This document shows, piece by piece, positions 45,206-54,023 of a DNA stretch of 64,000 bases. Both the position numbers and the translations under genes were made by a program. The notes below the pieces were generated by a model, which saw nothing but the letters and a program-made list of their open reading frames with translations, had not been told where the DNA came from and ran no database searches. Every line of letters starts with the position of its first letter. Positions within the stretch are counted from its first letter, which is position 1. Source of the stretch: Nisaea denitrificans DSM 18348 (lineage in GTDB: Bacteria > Pseudomonadota > Alphaproteobacteria > Thalassobaculales > Thalassobaculaceae); the NCBI RefSeq assembly GCF_000426505.1, contig NZ_AUFM01000011.1:1612001-1676000 (forward strand), written 5' to 3'.

Positions 45206-46468
45206 ATGGCCGGGGTGATCGAGACAATCGGGTATGTCATCGTTGCTGGCACCGCTGCCGAGATGGCACTCGGCCTTTTCGGCACCTGGCGGCGCGGATA
45301 TCTGGAACGCCGCAGCTTCGCAGCCGAGGCAAGCTTGTTTGAACGCCGGGTCGCGCTGTCACTGAGCCGAGCCGAAGCCGAACGGGATCTGACCATCAAT
45401 TCCTGGAGCGGCTTCCGCAAGTTCAAGGTGGCGCGCAAGATCCGTGAGGCCGACAACATCCATTCCTTCGAGCTGGTCGCCCATAATGGCCGGCCCTTGC
45501 CACAGTATCTTCCGGGCCAGTACCTGACCTTTCAGGTGCGCATCCCCGGCCAGACCAAGCCGCTGGTGCGCTGCTATTCCCTGTCCGACGCCCCCGGCAA
45601 TGACGGGCGTTACCGGATCAGCGTCAAGAAGGTTCAGCCGCCGCCCGGCACGGAGCACGCTTCCGGAGCGGTGTCGAGCTATCTGAACGATGTCGTGCGC
45701 GAAGGCGATATTCTGGACGTACGCGCGCCCGCCGGGACTTTCCACTGCGATCCGGCTTCAGACCAGCCGATCGTGCTGATCGCCGGAGGTGTCGGCATCA
45801 CTCCCCTGCTGAGCATGCTCAACAGTGTGTGCAGCACTCCGACAGAGCGAGAGATCTGGCTGTTCTACGGCGTGCGTAACCGCCCGCAGCATGCATTTGC
45901 CGAACATATCGCGGGCCTGCGGCACCTGTATCCAAACCTGCATGTCGTGACCTGCTACAGCGATCCGACCGAAGCCTGCGTGCCAGGCCAGGATTACGAC
46001 CACGCGGGCCGGATCAGCCTTGAAATTCTCAAGGCCAGTTTGCCATCGACCAACTACGCCTTCTACCTGTGCGGACCGGCACCGATGATGGAGGTTGTCT
46101 CTGGCGAGCTGCGCGACTGGGGTGTACCGGCGGACGACATTCGGATCGAGGCATTCGGGGCTGCCACCGTGCAGCGCCAGCCGAGCGAGCGGCCCGCAAC
46201 AGCTTCCGACCCCGGTATCGAGATCCGGTTCGACCGCTCCGACAAGGTTCTGGCCTGGGACGAAACCGCGGGCTCGATTCTTGCACTCGCCGAGAATAAC
46301 GGTGTGGTGCTGGAAAGCGGCTGCAGGGCCGGACATTGCGGCACCTGCGTGGTCGCCATCAAGGCGGGAGAGGTCGATTACGTTGCCGAGCCGGCCGTGA
46401 CGCCTGAACCGGGCACCTGCCTCGCCTGTATGGCGGTGCCGCGCGGCAGGGTGACACTCGACGCATGA
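45206..46468 (+). CDS. Membrane-anchored FAD/NAD(P)-2Fe-2S oxidoreductase
   Basis: 420 residues. An N-terminal hydrophobic helix (about 4-26) precedes a ferredoxin-NADP reductase module with FAD motif RCYSLSDAP (122-130), NAD(P) loop IAGGVGITPLLSML (192-205) and FYLCGPAPMM. A C-terminal plant-type 2Fe-2S domain follows with CRAGHCGTC and a distal CLAC. The architecture matches Hcr and phenol/benzoate-type reductases. It should pass electrons between NAD(P)H and the other Fe-S or haem proteins. It starts four bases after the barrel stop; its own stop overlaps the tetrahaem gene. Confidence 0.9.
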   Translation: MAGVIETIGYVIVAGTAAEMALGLFGTWRRGYLERRSFAAEASLFERRVALSLSRAEAERDLTINSWSGFRKFKVARKIREADNIHSFELVAHNGRPLPQYLPGQYLTFQVRIPGQTKPLVRCYSLSDAPGNDGRYRISVKKVQPPPGTEHASGAVSSYLNDVVREGDILDVRAPAGTFHCDPASDQPIVLIAGGVGITPLLSMLNSVCSTPTEREIWLFYGVRNRPQHAFAEHIAGLRHLYPNLHVVTCYSDPTEACVPGQDYDHAGRISLEILKASLPSTNYAFYLCGPAPMMEVVSGELRDWGVPADDIRIEAFGAATVQRQPSERPATASDPGIEIRFDRSDKVLAWDETAGSILALAENNGVVLESGCRAGHCGTCVVAIKAGEVDYVAEPAVTPEPGTCLACMAVPRGRVTLDA

Positions 46469-47529
46469 TTAAAATGGAACGAGACGGATACACAAGCATG
46501 GACAACATCATGAGTAAGTGGGCTTCACGCTACCTTGCTGCGGCGGCGTCATTGCTCGTCATTCTAGCGGGCCTTTCCGTCTCTTCCGTATCCGCGCAAA
46601 CGAGTGATGAGCATTTCAAGATGATCGGGCCTGCAAAGTGTGCCGAGTGCCACAAGACCGAGACCGAAATCTGGAAGGGGACGCATCACTTTTCCACCTT
46701 CACTGAATTGACTCGCAGGAAAGAAGCCAGCGACATCGCCGAGCGCATGGGCATGCGCCGCATCAAGTCAGAGAGCCTTTGCCTGAACTGCCATTTCTCG
46801 ACGGCGGAGACCGCCAGCGGCGATCTTGAGCCAGTAGCCGGTATTTCCTGCGAAAGCTGCCATGGGGCAGCCAGCGCGTGGCAGCCGATACATAGCGGCT
46901 TCAGCGGCAAGAAGGAGGGTCAGGAGACCCCGGAGGAGATCGCTCTCCGCTGGGAGAAGTCCGAGGCCGCCGGCATGATCCGTCCGAAGGACATGTATCG
47001 CTGGGCCAAGAACTGTTTCTCCTGCCATGTGGTGCCGGAAGAAAAGCTGGTGAATGTGGGCGGCCACAAGGCCGGCAGCCCATTCGAGCTGGTCGCCTGG
47101 TCCCAGGGCGAGGTGCGCCATAACACCTGGCACAACAAGGGAGCCAGCAACGCGGCTGCGTCCCTGAACGACAAGCGCCTGATGTTCGTCGTTGGCCGTG
47201 CGGTCGAGCTGGAAACGGCGCTGCGGGCCGTCGGCAAGGCGACACAGAAGGCCAACTACGCAGTGTCCATGGCCAAGCGCGCTCAGGCCGCCCGCCAGGC
47301 AATCGCCGCACTCGAGGGTTTCCTGAAGATCGCGGAGCTGACCGAAATGGGGACGGTGGCGAACAGTGCCGGCCTCAAGCTCAACAACGACGCGGCCCTT
47401 TCGGCCGTGGCGGACAAGGTCGGCGCCCTCACCCGGGAAATCGCCGGCAAGTATGACGGCAGCAGCTTCGGTGCGATCGACAAGTATCTGCCGCAGGAAT
47501 CCGCCTACAAGGGAGTTCCGGCCCGCTGA
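46465..47529 (+). CDS. Tetraheme cytochrome, cytochrome c554-like
   Basis: Up to 354 residues. A signal segment (YLAAAASLLVILAGLSVSSVSA) suggests export. Four CXXCH sites: CAECH, CLNCH, CESCH and CFSCH, within about 150 residues, with the HHFSTFTELTRR segment after the first as in cytochrome c554. The C-terminal third is helical and haem-free. ATG at 46465 overlaps the upstream stop (ATGA); in-frame ATGs at 46498 and 46510 would give a more usual signal peptide, so the start is uncertain. A soluble periplasmic electron shuttle is likely. Confidence 0.87.
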   Translation: MIKMERDGYTSMDNIMSKWASRYLAAAASLLVILAGLSVSSVSAQTSDEHFKMIGPAKCAECHKTETEIWKGTHHFSTFTELTRRKEASDIAERMGMRRIKSESLCLNCHFSTAETASGDLEPVAGISCESCHGAASAWQPIHSGFSGKKEGQETPEEIALRWEKSEAAGMIRPKDMYRWAKNCFSCHVVPEEKLVNVGGHKAGSPFELVAWSQGEVRHNTWHNKGASNAAASLNDKRLMFVVGRAVELETALRAVGKATQKANYAVSMAKRAQAARQAIAALEGFLKIAELTEMGTVANSAGLKLNNDAALSAVADKVGALTREIAGKYDGSSFGAIDKYLPQESAYKGVPAR

Positions 47530-47540
47530 GGGCCGCATTG

Positions 47541-49238
47541 ATGTCCGCCCAGACAACAGCGATCAGCCGTCCGCGGCGCTGGGATAATCCGTTCGACCCC
47601 GAACTGTCGACGGCGGATGTCGAGCGGATATTGACGGCACCGGTGTTCCGCGACCTCGATCCGGACCGGTTTCCGCCGGGCCAGTCGCTGCCGGATATCG
47701 TCCGCAACGATGCCCGCATAAACCGCTATCAGCGCGGCGACATCGTTGTGCTCGAAGGCGATTACGGTAATTCGGTTTTCGTCATCCTGTCCGGCGCGGT
47801 GAACGTGCTCTACGGCTATCTGCCGGAAGTCGGGCGGCCTCCGCCCCGCGCGCGCCGTCCGTTCTGGAACGCGTTGGCCCAGCTATGGCGCAATTCGCGT
47901 GAAAGCGAGACACGGACCCTGTCACCATCTGCCCGCGCGGTACATCTGCGCTCCGACCGGGGACGCGCCTATCTGCCCGATATCGAGCGGGTCATCGCGG
48001 AACATTCTGTCACCCTGCTCGAACATGGCGACATGTTCGGGGAAATCTCCGCCTTGTCGCGCTCACCGCGCACGGCAACTGTGGTCGCCGATACGGACTG
48101 CGAGTTGGTTGAGCTGCGCTGGCAGGGCTTGCGTGATTTGCGCGCCCGCGATCCGGACCTGCGCGAGAGGGTCGACCACCTGCACCGCACCCGCAGCCTT
48201 CTCGCCCATCTGTCGGAAAGCCCCCTGTTTGCCCATCTGGACGAAGCGACCATCGCCCTCGTCGCCCAGGAAATCCGTTTCGAGAACCATGGCACCCAGG
48301 AGCTGTTTCCCACAGGCGAGCTGCCGGCCGAGAACGACGGATCCCTGGCGGGAGAACCGCTGATCGCGGAAGAAGGCAGTCTCACTGACGATCTGATCAT
48401 GATCCGCGCCGGCTTCGCCAGGGTGACCGAGCATCTCGATCACGGTGACCGGACGGCCGGGTATCTGAAGAACAATGACGTCTTCGGCCTGGAGGAACTG
48501 GTCAGGCAATGGCGCGGGAACCAATCGGTGCCACTGCGTAACAGCCTGCGCGCGATCGGCTATCTGGATATTCTCCGCGTGCCCGCCGTGGTGATGGAGC
48601 GCTACGTCCTGCCGACCATCCCAGAGCACCTGCTGCCGCCGATCACGGATGCGGACATGCGCTCGACACCGGTCTGGAAGCGCGATGATAGCGCAACCGG
48701 GATCGAGCAGCCGCTGGTCGACTTCCTGATCGACGAGCGGATTATCAACGGCACCCAGTCCATGGTGATCGATCTGGACCGCTGCACCGGCTGCGACGAT
48801 TGTGTAAAGGCCTGCGCCGCAACCCATGACGGCAACCCGCGCTTCGTGCGCCAGGGTCCGTCCCACGACGATGTCATGATCGCCAATGCCTGCATGCACT
48901 GCGTCGATGCGGTTTGCCTGATCGGCTGCCCGACCGGCGCGATCCACCGGGACCTGTCCTCTGGCGATGTCCATATCAACGACGATACCTGCATCGGCTG
49001 CGGAACCTGTTCGCGGAGCTGCCCGTACGGCAACATCGTCATGGTCGAGATCGCCGACAAAGCGGGCACCGTCATAACCGACCGCGAGACCGGAGCGGCA
49101 ATCCGCCGGGCGACCAAGTGCGACCTCTGTGCCGGGCAGCTCGGCGGCCCTGCATGCCAGCGCGCCTGCCCGAACGACGCACTGGCGCGCCTCGACATGA
49201 GTAACCCGGGAGAGTTGGTCGCATGGCTGCGTCGCTGA
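47541..49238 (+). CDS. Cyclic nucleotide-binding domain / four-cluster ferredoxin fusion
   Basis: About 565 residues. Two CNB-type beta-barrels fill the first 370: one with QRGDIVVLEGDYGNSVFVILSGAV (about 62-85) and HGDMFGEISALSRSPRTATVVA, a second with LIAEEGSLTDDLIMIRAG and FGLEELV. The C-terminus has 16 cysteines in DmsB/NrfC order: CTGCDDCVKAC, CMHCVDAVCLIGCP, CIGCGTCSRSCP and CDLC...CQRACP, predicting four [4Fe-4S] clusters. No signal peptide, so cytoplasmic face. The fusion suggests electron flow gated by a small ligand. The ATG at 47541 follows a GAGGG site; it overlaps the next gene by 16 bases. Confidence 0.88.
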   Translation: MSAQTTAISRPRRWDNPFDPELSTADVERILTAPVFRDLDPDRFPPGQSLPDIVRNDARINRYQRGDIVVLEGDYGNSVFVILSGAVNVLYGYLPEVGRPPPRARRPFWNALAQLWRNSRESETRTLSPSARAVHLRSDRGRAYLPDIERVIAEHSVTLLEHGDMFGEISALSRSPRTATVVADTDCELVELRWQGLRDLRARDPDLRERVDHLHRTRSLLAHLSESPLFAHLDEATIALVAQEIRFENHGTQELFPTGELPAENDGSLAGEPLIAEEGSLTDDLIMIRAGFARVTEHLDHGDRTAGYLKNNDVFGLEELVRQWRGNQSVPLRNSLRAIGYLDILRVPAVVMERYVLPTIPEHLLPPITDADMRSTPVWKRDDSATGIEQPLVDFLIDERIINGTQSMVIDLDRCTGCDDCVKACAATHDGNPRFVRQGPSHDDVMIANACMHCVDAVCLIGCPTGAIHRDLSSGDVHINDDTCIGCGTCSRSCPYGNIVMVEIADKAGTVITDRETGAAIRRATKCDLCAGQLGGPACQRACPNDALARLDMSNPGELVAWLRR

Positions 49239-50059
49239 CCCGTTTCACCCGACGCCGGGCGCGCAACACGGCCCTCGTCGTCGGCGCCGCCGTGCTCCTC
49301 GTCGCCATTACCCATCTGGCCGAGGCAACCCTGCACGACATACGGTTCGTCACCGGCTGGACCCTGTTCGGGCTGATCGTAGGGCTGGCACTGTTCAATC
49401 TGCGGCGCCGTATTCCCGTCCTGCCTCTTGGCAGCGCGTCGGACTGGGAGCAGGTGCATATCTATGGCGGCTGGTTTGCGGTTGCGGTGTTCCTGACCCA
49501 CACGGGCGCCGGTCTGCCGGATGGTCCGCTTGAGATCGCGCTCTGGATTCCGTTCGTCGCCGTCACGATCAGCGGAACGGCGGGCATCTGGCTGAGCAGG
49601 GTTCTGCCGAAGCGCATGCGCGATCACGGTGCGCGTGAGCTCTACGACCGCATCGCCACCCGGCGCGCGGAAATCGCCGCCGAGGCGCAGGCTCTGGCCA
49701 TATCCTCTGCCCGCGACACCGGATCGGTCACCATCGCCGACTACTATCAGAAAGAGCTAAGCGCGTATTTCCAGCGCCCGCGCAACGCGCTCGCCCATCT
49801 GACCGGATACCAGGGCCATCTGCGCCTGCAGCAGCAACAGATCCAGTCGCTGCACCGCTATGTGGATGCTCGAGGGCACAAAATCCTCAACCGATTGTCG
49901 GAACTGGTCGAGACCAAGGACGACCTCGACTACCAGTTTGCCGCCCAGTCGGCGCTCAGGCTCTGGCTGTTTGTGCATGTGCCGCTCGCTTACGGCCTGC
50001 TGATCCTTATCGCGGTCCATGCGGTTCTGGCGCACGCCTTCGAGGTGGGACCGTCATGA
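49223..50059 (+). CDS. Membrane protein, cytochrome b-like
   Basis: 278 residues with about five transmembrane helices (near 17-35, 42-60, 78-97, 103-123 and 247-272). Histidines lie at membrane-embedded positions in VHIYGGWFAVAVFLTHTGAG and LWLFVHVPLAYGLLILIAVHAVLAHAF, arranged as possible b-haem ligands. A long polar loop (130-240) separates helices 4 and 5. I infer an inner-membrane haem b carrier between the cytoplasmic Fe-S protein and the decahaem protein; the family is not one I can name. The stop overlaps the next gene (ATGA). Confidence 0.72.
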   Translation: MAASLTRFTRRRARNTALVVGAAVLLVAITHLAEATLHDIRFVTGWTLFGLIVGLALFNLRRRIPVLPLGSASDWEQVHIYGGWFAVAVFLTHTGAGLPDGPLEIALWIPFVAVTISGTAGIWLSRVLPKRMRDHGARELYDRIATRRAEIAAEAQALAISSARDTGSVTIADYYQKELSAYFQRPRNALAHLTGYQGHLRLQQQQIQSLHRYVDARGHKILNRLSELVETKDDLDYQFAAQSALRLWLFVHVPLAYGLLILIAVHAVLAHAFEVGPS

Positions 50060-52512
50060 GTACAACGGGAACCAATAGCGGCATGTCCTCCTACGACCGC
50101 CCCGACCGGCAATGGCGGTGCGGCCGGCTCGCCCTCGGTCAGCCTTGCCCGCACGGGCCTGATGCCGCCGGTGCCTGCCGCGGCATGGCCGATTGTGCGC
50201 CGGTACGCCGGGGAGACCGCTGGCATTGCACCCGCCCGCAAAGTGCCGGCGGCCCCTGCGACGCCGGACCGGCGCCCGACGGTCGTTGCTCGGTCCAGCG
50301 CCCGCCCTGTGTTCCTGTGCGCAGTCTCAGCGCACTGCGTCGCCGTGTAACGCGGCTGGTCGTCGTCGCCGTGATCGGTCTGGTCATGATTGCGCTTTCC
50401 GGCACCGACCGGGAAGCCCTGCTGTCCCCCGGGCCGCTTACCTTCCAGCACAGTGTGGTCGGCGGGTGCGCCGGTTGCCATCAGGGTTTCGACGAAGGCC
50501 CCGCAGGCTGGGTGATGACCGCTGTCGGAATGTCGCAGGAGATGAACGGAGACCACACCTGCCGCTCCTGCCACGAACTCGGCCCACATGCAGAGCGCGC
50601 ACACTCCCGCCCCCCGGCAACGACCGCCGCCCTGACAGACGCGGCATTGCAGCGCCACACCAAAGAGGGAGCCGGGCAACCGCTGGAATTCAAACTGTCC
50701 GGATGGCTTTTCACAGATACCGGCACGCCAACATCCACGGTCGGGTGCGCAACCTGTCACCGTGAGCATAGCGGCGTAGACGCCAGCCTCACCGAGATGC
50801 CGGAAGGTGCCTGCCAGACCTGTCACGCCGTGCAATTCAGCGCGTTCGGGGACGGCCACCCGGAATTCGGGGAGACTTTGTTCGACCGCCGCCTCCGCAT
50901 CGCTTTCGACCACGCCGCCCATCTGGACCGGCATTTCGGTGCCACCGAGAGTGCGGGCAAGGCGCCGGAAACCTGCACGTCCTGCCACCTGCCGTCGGAC
51001 GACGGGCGGGCCATGCAGACGGAGAAATTCGAAACCATGTGCGCATCCTGCCACCAGGACAACATATCCGGTGCAGGCGCGATCGGTCCGAAGGGGGTCG
51101 CGTTCCTGACGGTACCGGGTCTGGATTTGCAGGAATTGAAGGCCCGCGGCGTCGATATCGGCGATTGGCCGAAATGGTCGGAGGAACCGCTCACCCCCTT
51201 CATGCGGCGTCTGCTGGAGGATGACAGCTCCGTAGCGCTCGCTCTTGAGCGGATGGACGGACTGGACCCGATGGATCTGCGTGACGCCGAACCGGACGAC
51301 ATCAGGGCGGTGACGGAGGTCGCCTTCGCGGTCAAGCACCTGATCGGCGACCTGCTCGCAGATGGCGTCCAGGCAGCGGAGAAGCGGCTGGCGAATGGGC
51401 GAACGGACAAGGCTTCGGAGCAAGTAAGCACAGATCAGACCGGCACCATGCTCGGCCATTTGCCAATGGAAGTGCTGCAGGCAGCAGCCAGAGACTGGTT
51501 CCCGACGCTGGCAAGCGAGCTGGCCGGACAGCTCCCGACACTGCCGGAGATGATACCGGGCCCGGCATCGGCAGAGAGCGCCCCCCCTGCCCCCGCTCCG
51601 TCGCTCGGTCAATCTGATATCCTTGCGTCTGCACCAGACCAATCGGACATCCTTGCTGCACCAACAACGGATCAGTCCGACATCCTCGCGCCCGCGCCGG
51701 ACCAATCGGACATTCTCGCGGCGCCATCAACGGATCAGTCCGACATTCTCGCGCCCGCGCCGGACCAGTCTGACATCCTTGCCGCACCATCGACGGATCA
51801 GTCCGATATCCTGGCATTGCCGTTGACCGGCACGAGCAATGCCCTCGCGCCTCCACCGGAGTTGGCGCCGACATCTCCCGTCACCCGGGCCGAGACCGCC
51901 CCGCCGCCAACGCGGATTGAGCCCAACGTTTCTCCCGAAGACTGGATGCGGGCCGGCGGCTGGTATCGTAATGATTTCGCTCTGCTGTACCGGCCGACAG
52001 GGCACGCGGATCCGTTCATGCAGGCCTGGATCGACCTCGCAGCGGCCCCGTCACAGCAGGACGGCGATGGCGCGTTGCTGGCCACCTTCGCCGGTGCTCA
52101 GGCGCCGGGCACATGCCTGCGCTGTCACAGTATCGACCGCGGCGAGGACGGAACCGGATTCGTCAATTGGCACCCCGCCTCCCACGATCCCGCCACCCGG
52201 GATTTCGTGCGCTTCTCCCACAGGCCACATTTCAGCCTCATCGCAGAGTCCGGTGGTTGTCAGACCTGCCACACCGTGATCCGGCCAAAAGGAACAGGAT
52301 CCGTATCCGCATTCCAGGACCAGTACCGCCAGAGCGATCCGCACGCCGAAATCGTAGCGGGTTTCGCGTCACCGACTGTCGCCACCTGCTCTGAATGCCA
52401 CACGCCGGGGCGCGCCGGAGATACCTGCACCCAGTGCCACGCCTATCATGTCGGCACCTTCGAAACACCGACCGTTCCGACCAGAATGCGGGTGCTCGCA
52501 CCCACGGAGTGA
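50056..52512 (+). CDS. Inner-membrane-anchored decaheme cytochrome with Cys-rich head
   Basis: 818 residues. An N-terminal domain (about 20-90) has nine cysteines in paired blocks (CGRLALGQPCPHGP, CRGMADCAPV, WHCTRPQSAGGPC, GRCSVQRPPC) with no CXXCH, then one transmembrane helix (about 98-116). The periplasmic part has ten haem sites: CXXCH at 138, 169, 231, 253, 307, 329, then 687, 735, 778 and 791. Between the two haem groups lies a linker with seven SDILA repeats (520-587). The topology places the Cys-rich head in the cytoplasm, likely binding Zn or Fe-S. Last gene of the operon, overlapping its upstream neighbour by four bases. Confidence 0.88.
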   Translation: MSTTGTNSGMSSYDRPDRQWRCGRLALGQPCPHGPDAAGACRGMADCAPVRRGDRWHCTRPQSAGGPCDAGPAPDGRCSVQRPPCVPVRSLSALRRRVTRLVVVAVIGLVMIALSGTDREALLSPGPLTFQHSVVGGCAGCHQGFDEGPAGWVMTAVGMSQEMNGDHTCRSCHELGPHAERAHSRPPATTAALTDAALQRHTKEGAGQPLEFKLSGWLFTDTGTPTSTVGCATCHREHSGVDASLTEMPEGACQTCHAVQFSAFGDGHPEFGETLFDRRLRIAFDHAAHLDRHFGATESAGKAPETCTSCHLPSDDGRAMQTEKFETMCASCHQDNISGAGAIGPKGVAFLTVPGLDLQELKARGVDIGDWPKWSEEPLTPFMRRLLEDDSSVALALERMDGLDPMDLRDAEPDDIRAVTEVAFAVKHLIGDLLADGVQAAEKRLANGRTDKASEQVSTDQTGTMLGHLPMEVLQAAARDWFPTLASELAGQLPTLPEMIPGPASAESAPPAPAPSLGQSDILASAPDQSDILAAPTTDQSDILAPAPDQSDILAAPSTDQSDILAPAPDQSDILAAPSTDQSDILALPLTGTSNALAPPPELAPTSPVTRAETAPPPTRIEPNVSPEDWMRAGGWYRNDFALLYRPTGHADPFMQAWIDLAAAPSQQDGDGALLATFAGAQAPGTCLRCHSIDRGEDGTGFVNWHPASHDPATRDFVRFSHRPHFSLIAESGGCQTCHTVIRPKGTGSVSAFQDQYRQSDPHAEIVAGFASPTVATCSECHTPGRAGDTCTQCHAYHVGTFETPTVPTRMRVLAPTE
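51610..51816 (+). repeat. In-frame tandem repeat coding seven SDILA units
   Basis: A 10/11-codon unit (QSDILA plus a short A/P/T/D spacer) repeated seven times, SDILA at residues 520, 530, 541, 551, 562, 572 and 583. The inner copies are nearly identical at DNA level as a roughly 63-base double unit, so copy number could vary by slippage or recombination. Confidence 0.9.
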
Positions 52513-52535
52513 TGACACGAACGGATCGTAAGAGA

Positions 52536-53996
52536 TCACTTTCTCAGCACCGCCGCGATGCGCTCGATACCTTCGGCGATACGGGCGGAGGGGATCGAGG
52601 AATAGGCCAGTCGGTAATATTGGACGTTCTCGTCCGCTGCGTCGAAGAAGGCCTCGCCCGGTTCGATCAGCACGCCTTGGCTGCGCAGCGATAGCGCCAG
52701 CTCCGCGGTATTGACGCCGTCCGGCGCCTTCATCCAGAAACTGGAGCCGCCGAAACCGCCGGTTCCAGCCACCTCGAGACCGCACTCACGGATCGCCTTT
52801 TCCATCACGGCGCGGCGGCGGCCGTAGGCCTTGCCGATGCGATTGACCATGCGGTCATGATAGCCCCGGGAGAGGAAATACGTGGTCGTGCGCTGCACGC
52901 TTCCCGGCGGATGCCGCAGCACCATGGCCCTGAGCGCCCGCGCCTCCCGGATGAAGGTCGGCGAAGCAACGATGTAGCCGAGCCGCAAGCCGGGAAACAG
53001 GGATTTCGAAAAGGAGCCGATATAGATCACGGAACCCGCACGATCGAGCGACTTGAGTGCGGGTGTCGGCTGCTGAGCGAAGGACATCTCGAATTCATAA
53101 TCGTCCTCAACGATGATGAAATTGCGCTCTGACGACAGCCGCAACAGCTCCAACCGCCGGCTCATCGGCATTGTGGTATTCGTCGGACACTGATGGCTTG
53201 CCGTCGTGAAGACCACGCTGAGCTGATCGGGCAACCGTTCCGGCGGCAGACCGTTCTCGTCGACATCGATCGGCACGGTCCGGCAGGAACTATGCCGCAG
53301 CACTTTCCTGAGACCAGGATAACAGGGGTTCTCGATGACCGCCGTGCGATCCCCTGTGAGCAGCAGCTGCGTGCAGATCCAGATGGCGTTCTGGGCGCCG
53401 AGCGTGAGCAGGACTTCCTCGGGCCGGGCCGAGATCCCTCGCCGCGGCAGCACGTTCCGCACGATATATTCGATCAGCTTCGGATCGTCCTGCTCATACC
53501 GGTCCGCCGTGACCTCTTCGAAGTCCTTGCGGCCATGCGCTTCCAAAGCGCACCGGCGCCAGTTGTCATGGTCGAACAGACTTGGATCCGGCTGTCCGTA
53601 AATGAAGGGGAATTCGTAGTCGCGCCAGTCCGGCGGCCGAAACAGATTCATTGGATCGGAATAATGAGCCCCGAGCGCCCGCTGCCAGTCGACTGTCTCG
53701 ACCCGCGCCGTATCGCCGAGCTTGTAGTCGGGAGGGCGCGGCGCGTTCTCGGAAATGAAGTGGCCGGATCTGCCCCGGGACGTCAGATACTCACTTGCCA
53801 CCAGTTCCGCATAGGCCAACGTCACCGTGACCCGGCTCACGCCGAGCTGCTGCGCCAGCATGCGGCTCGACGGCATCTTTTCCCCCGGCAGGAAACGGCC
53901 AACCAGGATTCCCTGGCTGACCATCTGCTGGATCTGTTTCTGCAGTGTTCCGCCGAACTGCGGATCGAGGTGAAACTGTGTCGCCTTGATACCCAT
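52536..53996 (-). CDS. MocR/GntR-type regulator with aminotransferase-like domain (TauR-like)
   Basis: 486 residues. The N-terminal GntR winged helix has LQKQIQQMVSQGILVGRFLPG, SSRMLAQQLGVSRVTVTLAYAELVA; the C-terminal fold-I aminotransferase domain has the PLP lysine in YIGSFSKSLFPGLRLGYI and VEDDYEFEMSF. MocR proteins use PLP adducts as signals. Directly downstream of a taurine:pyruvate aminotransferase gene on the same strand, it is best read as a TauR-like activator of taurine use. Its stop lies 23 bases from the end of the convergent decahaem gene. Confidence 0.9.
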   Translation of the reverse strand: MGIKATQFHLDPQFGGTLQKQIQQMVSQGILVGRFLPGEKMPSSRMLAQQLGVSRVTVTLAYAELVASEYLTSRGRSGHFISENAPRPPDYKLGDTARVETVDWQRALGAHYSDPMNLFRPPDWRDYEFPFIYGQPDPSLFDHDNWRRCALEAHGRKDFEEVTADRYEQDDPKLIEYIVRNVLPRRGISARPEEVLLTLGAQNAIWICTQLLLTGDRTAVIENPCYPGLRKVLRHSSCRTVPIDVDENGLPPERLPDQLSVVFTTASHQCPTNTTMPMSRRLELLRLSSERNFIIVEDDYEFEMSFAQQPTPALKSLDRAGSVIYIGSFSKSLFPGLRLGYIVASPTFIREARALRAMVLRHPPGSVQRTTTYFLSRGYHDRMVNRIGKAYGRRRAVMEKAIRECGLEVAGTGGFGGSSFWMKAPDGVNTAELALSLRSQGVLIEPGEAFFDAADENVQYYRLAYSSIPSARIAEGIERIAAVLRK

Positions 53997-54023
53997 CAGC
54001 GGAACACCGGCAGCCGGGAGCGT

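Noticed and set aside
45206-46468. Reductase considered as hybrid-cluster protein reductase Hcr
   Set aside because: Domain order fits, but no hcp gene is adjacent and there is an N-terminal membrane helix; kept as a general FNR/2Fe-2S oxidoreductase.
49990-51705. Minus-strand open frame of about 570 codons opposite the decaheme gene
   Set aside because: The plus strand carries ten CXXCH motifs in order; the minus frame has no domain and is a composition artefact.
51610-51816. Tandem DNA repeat considered as a CRISPR array
   Set aside because: Units are 30-33 bases without unique spacers and stay in frame within the cytochrome gene, so it is a protein repeat.
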